A stretch of DNA of 47,563 bases from the NCBI GenBank assembly GCA_963749535.1, contig CAVVNF010000038.1, positions 1 through 47,563 of the forward strand, read 5' to 3'. Made by a program: the position numbers and the translations under genes. The DNA is from Chersky-299 sp963749535 (lineage in GTDB: Bacteria; Actinomycetota; Thermoleophilia; RBG-16-64-13). Position 1 is the first letter of the stretch; the number at the start of each line of letters is the position of its first letter. Positions 43,168 to 47,563 of the stretch are shown one piece after another. The notes below the pieces were generated by a model that searched no databases, was not told the DNA's origin, and worked only from the letters and a program-made list of their open reading frames with translations.

Positions 43168-43895
43168 GGCGTCAACGTTGCGCGTGCCGAGATAGGCCTC
43201 CTTGACCTTCTGATTGTCCTGGATCTCCTGTGGCGATCCCTCGGCGATGACCCTACCGGCATCGAGGACGTACAACCGCTCGCACAGGTTGAGGACGAAC
43301 GGCAGATCGTGGTCGATAAGCAAGATGGCGCATTTCTCCAGATCGCGGATATTCGGCGGATGGAATCATGAGCCTCAGGGATTCCATCTCGTTGGTGCCG
43401 GCGGCAGGCTCGTCCAGGAGCAACAGATCCGGGCCCGAGGGCCACGGCACGGGCCATCTCCACCTGACGTTGGATCCCGTAAGGAAGAGTCCCGGCTTTT
43501 CGAGAAGCCACCTGCTCAAGGCCGAACTGGGTGAGGATCTGCTCGGCAGGGCGATAGACCGAGGAACGATATTGCTCGGCCACCCGGGCCGCGGTCTCGA
43601 TGTTCTCGCGGACCGTGAGCTCCCGGAACAGGTGGGTGTTCTGGAACGTGCGGCCTACTCCCAGACGTGCGATCTCGTGCGAGGGCAATGTGTAACAGCG
43701 CGGCCGTCAAGAAGATATCGCCGGAGGTGGAGGTATAGAGTCCCGAGATCATGTTTATAAGCGTGGTCTTACCGGCGCCATTGGGGCCGATGAGGCCCAG
43801 GATTTCGCCCGGGTAGACCTCTAGTGAGGCGTTGTCTGACGGCTCTCAAGCCCGGCGAAGAGCATGGTGACCTCTTTGACCGCAAGGAGCGGTTC
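43159..43895 (-). pseudogene. livG: LivG-like branched-chain amino acid ABC ATPase (multiple frameshifts)
   Basis: Joined across frames, the gene encodes a complete LivG: PGEILGLIGPNGAGKTTLIN (Walker A), RLGVGRTFQNTHLFRELTVR, DLLLLDEPAAGTNEME (Walker B, with the LivG hallmark AAGxNxxE), LIDHDLPFVLNLCERLYVLD and NQKVKEAYLG near the end. Frame changes occur near 43835, 43715, 43695, 43440 and 43365. The signature region reads AGTLPYGIQRQVEMARA. The start cannot be fixed; the N-terminal LLAVKEVTMLFAGL lies at about 43880. All expected motifs survive, which argues for sequence error, but as written no full protein could be made. It is the last gene of the liv operon. Confidence 0.75.
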
Positions 43896-43907
43896 AGCGC
43901 CCGCCTG

Positions 43908-45083
43908 TCAGCGCGGGCCGCAACGTCCGCCGCGGCGCTTGTAACCCACCGCAGGGGGAGACACCGGTGCTCGCGGCCGCGGCCAGCGCTGCCGCGCCGC
44001 GGCGCCCTGGGTTGCCACGACCGGGACGTCGGCCGGCGCTTTGCGGAGCCAGCCCAGAATCCGCTCCCATGCCCCGTCGATCTCCTTGTCGCCCAGAATC
44101 CCACCCGGCCACCAGACCATAACGATGAGGATGATCACGCCATACGCCATCGAGGAGAGTCCCGACGATCATGGGCAGCTTCAGCGCTGCCGATGCTGCG
44201 GGCCGTCGCCTAGGTACCGGAGCACCTCGGAGATCACTGTCACGATCACGGTCCCGAGCAGCGCGCCGGTGACGCTGAACATGCCGCCCAGCACCAACAT
44301 GGCCACCTGTACGAACATGAGGGTCTCGTAGAACTCGCTGGGGCTGATGGCGCCGAGAAGGTGGGCAAGAGAGCGCCCGCCTAGGGCCACGAACACCGCC
44401 GAGAGCACCCAGGATACGTAGCGGGACCGATGGACTCCCACGCCCATGCTACTGGCGGCCACCTCGTCCTCGCGGGCTGCGCGCACGCGCAGCCCCACTC
44501 GGGACGGCATGAAGAGTCTCGCCGCGACCGCGGTCACGAACAATCCGCCCAGCCAAGGGGCAGCGTGGTCTTCACCTGGATGCCGTAGAAAGCCTCCGAG
44601 CCGCCGGTGAGGCTCTTCCAGTTGATGAGCACAGAGTTGACTACCACGAGGATGGCGAGTGTCACGATGCTCGCCGCGATGCCGTGCAGCCGGCTCATGA
44701 ATAGGCCGATGATGGCTGCGATCACCGTGGTGATCACCACGGCGAGAAGGATGGCCAGAGGTAAGGAGAGCTGCATCTTCGCCAAGCCGAAAGGTGCGTT
44801 GCCGATGGTTGTGGCCTTGACCGATGCAGGGGTGGAAAGGATGGCGGTTACATAAGCCGCGACGCCCGGCCAGCCCCACGTGGCCGAAGGAGAGTATCCC
44901 CGTGTTGCCCACGAAGATCTGCGTGCCGACCACCATGACGCCGTTGATTACCATGACGAGCGCGATGTGCCGTGCCGCGTCGCCGCCGGTGGCGTAAATG
45001 GTTGGACCGATGGCGAAAGAGTGCGAACGCCACGACCGCGCCCAGGACTGGGCGGCGCCGGGCGGCCAGGACGGCTCTCTCAT
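43908..45083 (-). pseudogene. livM: LivM-like permease (multiple frameshifts)
   Basis: The start ATG at 45083 overlaps the livH stop (ATGA). The pieces form a LivM protein: AIGPTIYATGGDAARHIALV, then NGVMVVGTQIFVGNTGILSF with FGHVGL, then LAILLAVVITTVIAAIIGLF, MSRLHGIAASIVTLAILVVV, RVGLRVRAAREDEVAASSMG (the conserved EAA-like cytoplasmic loop), and VMVWWPGGILGDKEIDG at the end. Frame changes are needed near 45040, 44860, 44560-44580, 44200 and 44160. An extension of about 55 residues beyond the usual LivM end is rich in Pro/Arg. It forms half of the membrane channel with LivH. Confidence 0.75.
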
Positions 45084-46013
45084 ACCCGCGCCGCCGATTT
45101 CGGCGCGAAGAGGCCGTCAGGCCGTAAGCACGAGTATCGCGCGCGATCAGAAACAGCAGGCCATTGGTGAAACCGCTGGCGCTACGACGGCAGGAACGCG
45201 CGGAACCGGTCTCAAGGAGCCCACGATGAAGCCCCCCGAGCACGGCTCCCCAGAGATTGCCCAGACCGCCGATGACGTTGGCGATGAACCCGTTCAGGAC
45301 CAGGGCGAAGCCCATGTGTGGGCTGACCGAGCCCCGGATGGCGAATGAGCACGGCCGCCGATGCCGGCCAAGAAAGCCGGAGAGTGCGAAGGCGAGTGGC
45401 GATGACTAGGTTGGCCTTGACCCCCATCAGGCGGACGGCGTCGAAGTCCTCGGCCGCGGCGCGCATGGCCGTGCCGATGACCGTGCGTCTGAGCAGCATG
45501 AGTGTGCCAACGAGCGCGATGATGGTCACCGCGATGATGAGGATGTACTGGATCCGCGGATCTGCAGCCCGAACACCATATAGGCTGGTGTTCATCCAGT
45601 CGGCTGGGGGATGGCTGAAGTCCCGAGCGGAGAGACGAACGCCTCGAAGGCGTAGGAGATGAAGATGCTGAGACCCAGCGAGGCCACCATCATGCTCACC
45701 GGGTTGGCGTGGCGCATGGGCCGGAAGGCCAAGCGCTCCATGACCAGGGCCGCGATGGTGGCGGCGGCGATACCGCCGATCACCCAGACGATCCAGGGCG
45801 CGCCCGCATACGCAGGCCCAGCATGGTGTAGCCGCAGATGGTGAGGAGTTCGCCGTGGGCGAAGTTGGCCAAGTGCAGGATGCTGAAGACCATGGCTATC
45901 CCTAGCGCCATCAGCGCGTAGGTGGAGCCCAGGGTCAGTCCGTTCAGAAGCTGCTGTCCGACGGTGTTCACTGAAGACGTGCTCCCTCTCTCGCTCAGGT
46001 CGAAGACGCGCAC
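45080..46013 (-). pseudogene. livH: LivH-like permease (multiple frameshifts)
   Basis: The opening frame reads GQQLLNGLTLGSTYALMALG, IAMVFSILHLANFAHGELLT, the classic LivH N-terminus. Later frames carry ERLAFRPMRHANPVSMMVAS and GTAMRAAAEDFDAVRLMGVK, then FIANVIGGLGNLWGAVLGG and the C-terminus LRPDGLFAPKSAARV ending at 45080. Frame changes occur near 45808, 45597, 45405, 45335 and 45150. GTG 46013 lies just after the livF stop and GTG 45971 is an alternative. Family identity is clear; integrity is not. Confidence 0.75.
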
Positions 46014-46014
46014 A

Positions 46015-46727
46015 CTAGTCCCTCACCCCGAGGTAGGCCTGTAGGAGCTCTTTCTCATCCTGCAGGGACTCGGCTTTTGCTTCCATCTGGATGCGTCGCC
46101 GTTGCGTCAGTACGTAGGCGCGGTCCACGAACTCAAGCACTTGCAGTGCGTTCTGCTCCACCAGGAGGATCGTGAAGCCCCGTCTTGCGCAGGTCCCGGA
46201 GGAGTTCGAAGACCGCGTCCACCAACGGGGGGCCAACCCCAGCGAGGGCTCGTCCAGGCAGAGAAGGCGGGGTGCGGTCATGATCGTGCGGGCGATGGCC
46301 AACTGCTGGGCTTCGCCGCCCGAGAGGAGTCCGGCTAGCTGGTTTCGTCGCTCCTTTAAGACCGGGAACAGCTCGAACATGGTCTCCAGATCCCGTTTCG
46401 TCGCCTCTTTATCTTTGCGGGTGGCCGCTCCCAGGCGCAGGTTGTCGGAGACGGTGAGTTGCTTGAAAAGTCGGCGGCCTTCCGGGACCAGGCCCACGCC
46501 CAGCCGCACCATGGCCTCCGGCTCAATGCCGGTGACGTCCTTCCCATGAAGCAGACCTTGCCGGACGCGGGTTGTACCAAGCCCATGATGGAACCCAGGA
46601 TGGTCGACTTGCCGGCGCCGTTGGGGCCCGGATCGCCGACGATCTCGCCCTCGCTCACGTGGAGAGACACTTCGCGGATGGCTTCGATGGGGCCGTAGCG
46701 CGTGGTCAGACGGTCGACTTCCAGCAT
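46015..46727 (-). pseudogene. livF: LivF-like ABC ATPase (several frameshifts)
   Basis: ATG 46727 opens MLEVDRLTTRYGPIEAIREV and Walker A GPNGAGKS. After a shift near 46520 the frame continues LGVGLVPEGRRLFKQLTVSD, LSGGEAQQLAIARTIMTAPR and LLCLDEPSLGLAP. A further shift pair near 46220-46170 interrupts the region before GFTILLVEQNALQVLEFVDR. The stop is at 46015. LivF and LivG are the two ATPases of high-affinity branched-chain amino acid (or urea/short amide) uptake. The LivF-specific SLGLAP and LVEQNA motifs separate it from LivG. Confidence 0.8.
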
Positions 46728-46736
46728 GAAGGTCGG

Positions 46737-46767
46737 GGAAGGTCCGGCAGTGGCTGCCGGACCTTCC
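46737..46767 (-). terminator. Perfect 14-bp hairpin between livK and livF
   Basis: GGAAGGTCCGGCAG (46737-46750) is exactly complementary to CTGCCGGACCTTCC (46754-46767) around a three-base loop. It starts 41 bases after the livK stop and ends 10 bases before the livF start. Such intercistronic hairpins usually stop part of transcription or protect the upstream message, giving more binding protein than permease. There is no T-run, so partial termination or stabilisation are both possible. Confidence 0.75.
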
Positions 46768-46807
46768 GCGTCGAGCTCGTCACTTTAGGTTGCGTGCTCA
46801 CAGCATC

Positions 46808-47563
46808 CTACGGCGTCGGGATGAAGGCCGGAATGTGCTGGTCTTTAAGCACGAACTTGCCGTTCTCGATAGCAACGATCGAAACGGTCTTGAGGGGAAC
46901 GCCGTCGGTGCCTTTGTACGTGATGGTACCGGTCTCCACCTTCAGGTTCTCGATGTTGCTCAAGGCTGCGGCGATGGCTTTGGGATCGACAGAACCCGCG
47001 GCTTCTACGGCCGCTTTGATGACGTCGATGCAGTCGCCGCCAAGACCGGCGAAGGCATTGGCTTCCGGTGGTTTGCCTTTGTTCCAAGCGGTGAATCCGG
47101 CCACATAGGTGGCCAGCTCGCTGCCGGGGGACGCGTAGCCGTGCGTGGTGAATGTGACATTCTCGGCAGCTGTGCCTGCGAAGTCGATAAGGGCTTGTTG
47201 ATCGTCACCGTCCGACCCGAGAAGGGGGAGGTTGACGCCGGCCGCGCGCAGCTGCTTCAGGAAGATGCCCACATCGGGAGTGAACATGCCCGTGTAGATG
47301 CAGTCGGGCTTAGGATTGAGACCGGCGATCTTGGTCACCTGAGCCGAGAAGTCGGTCTGGCCAACGCTGAACGTGTCCGTGCCGATCTCCTTGCCGCCGC
47401 CCTTGGCGAAGACCTGGTCGAAGAATATCGGCAGCTTCGCCGTGTACGAAAGGTCGGGGGAAACCAGGGTGTAGACGGTCTTGTAGCCTTGCTTCAGCGC
47501 GTAGTCGGCCATGGCCGCGGCCTGTACGTTATCGCCGAAGGCCACGAGATAAGCCTTTGCGCC
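46808..47563 (-). CDS. livK: LivK-like periplasmic-binding protein (N-terminus beyond the window)
   Basis: The frame runs open into the right edge, so the signal peptide and first lobe are missing. The 251 visible codons belong to the Peripla_BP_6 / leucine-binding-protein family: KAYLVAFGDNVQAAAMADYA, TVYTLVSPDLSYTAKLPIFF, KPDCIYTGMFTPDVGIFLKQ and LPLLGSDGDDQQALIDF, ending in a hinge and second lobe (AGLGGDCIDVIKAAVEAAGS, LKVETGTITYKGTDGVPLKT). It captures a branched-chain amino acid or similar ligand for the LivFGHM transporter encoded downstream. No frameshift is seen in this part. Confidence 0.92.
   Translation of the reverse strand, partial: GAKAYLVAFGDNVQAAAMADYALKQGYKTVYTLVSPDLSYTAKLPIFFDQVFAKGGGKEIGTDTFSVGQTDFSAQVTKIAGLNPKPDCIYTGMFTPDVGIFLKQLRAAGVNLPLLGSDGDDQQALIDFAGTAAENVTFTTHGYASPGSELATYVAGFTAWNKGKPPEANAFAGLGGDCIDVIKAAVEAAGSVDPKAIAAALSNIENLKVETGTITYKGTDGVPLKTVSIVAIENGKFVLKDQHIPAFIPTP

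Overview
The window is GC-rich, densely coded DNA with little sign of phage or insertion sequences. The gene content suggests an actinobacterium (Actinomycetota), probably an anaerobe or facultative anaerobe. The evidence is an LCP-type N-terminal fragment, a cell-wall-binding-repeat-2 surface protein with Thr-rich linkers, a kdpFABC-DE set, GTG/TTG starts, heterodisulfide-reductase-like enzymes and a molybdenum transhydroxylase. The class cannot be fixed from sequence alone. I see no rRNA, tRNA, CRISPR array, integrase or transposase.

Layout. 1-2830 is a decayed zone with fragments of an LCP-like protein, an APC permease and a SAM methyltransferase. 2831-5273 holds a Ser/Thr kinase (NFG in place of DFG, and an in-frame TGA before a membrane helix) and a frameshifted DUF2254 membrane protein. 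5606-13915 is the potassium operon: a structured leader, a 26-aa membrane peptide, kdpF, A, B, C, D and E. 13875-16105 has a VOC protein and a PadR regulator/membrane protein pair driven by a near-consensus promoter that overlaps a palindrome. 16172-27445 is a mixed housekeeping and transport stretch: CDF metal exporter, ABC-2 exporter, cysteine hydrolase, DUF1295 methyltransferase-like protein, cupredoxin remnant, GNAT, MFS, ferredoxin, CW-binding surface protein, YaiI and a lipoprotein.

27597-31815 is a tight five-gene operon read on the minus strand as hdrC1-hdrB1-hdrA-hdrC2-hdrB2. This is the order of the sulfur-oxidising sHdr-type complexes. HdrA has no ferredoxin domains but carries a low-complexity insert, and three copies of an AATGCAAC element surround the candidate promoter. 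32155-33855 holds an ABM-domain protein, a lipid kinase and a DUF1330 protein. 33879-37062 is an MMPL transporter with its TetR regulator and candidate operators. 37187-39798 has an aminotransferase and a CynX-like MFS permease. 39864-42906 encodes a close relative of the large subunit of pyrogallol-phloroglucinol transhydroxylase, next to a small protein with a possible nuclease-like fold and with no small subunit in sight. 43159-47563 is a branched-chain amino-acid-type ABC operon (livK-F-H-M-G order on the minus strand) with a perfect hairpin after livK.

Quality caveat. kdpB/C/D, DUF2254, the CW-binding protein and all four liv membrane/ATPase genes carry single-base frameshifts, whereas kdpA, the hdr genes, MMPL and the transhydroxylase are uninterrupted over long spans. 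Conserved domains resume immediately after each shift, so many shifts are probably sequence or assembly errors in low-coverage stretches. The 1-2830 zone looks more like real decay.
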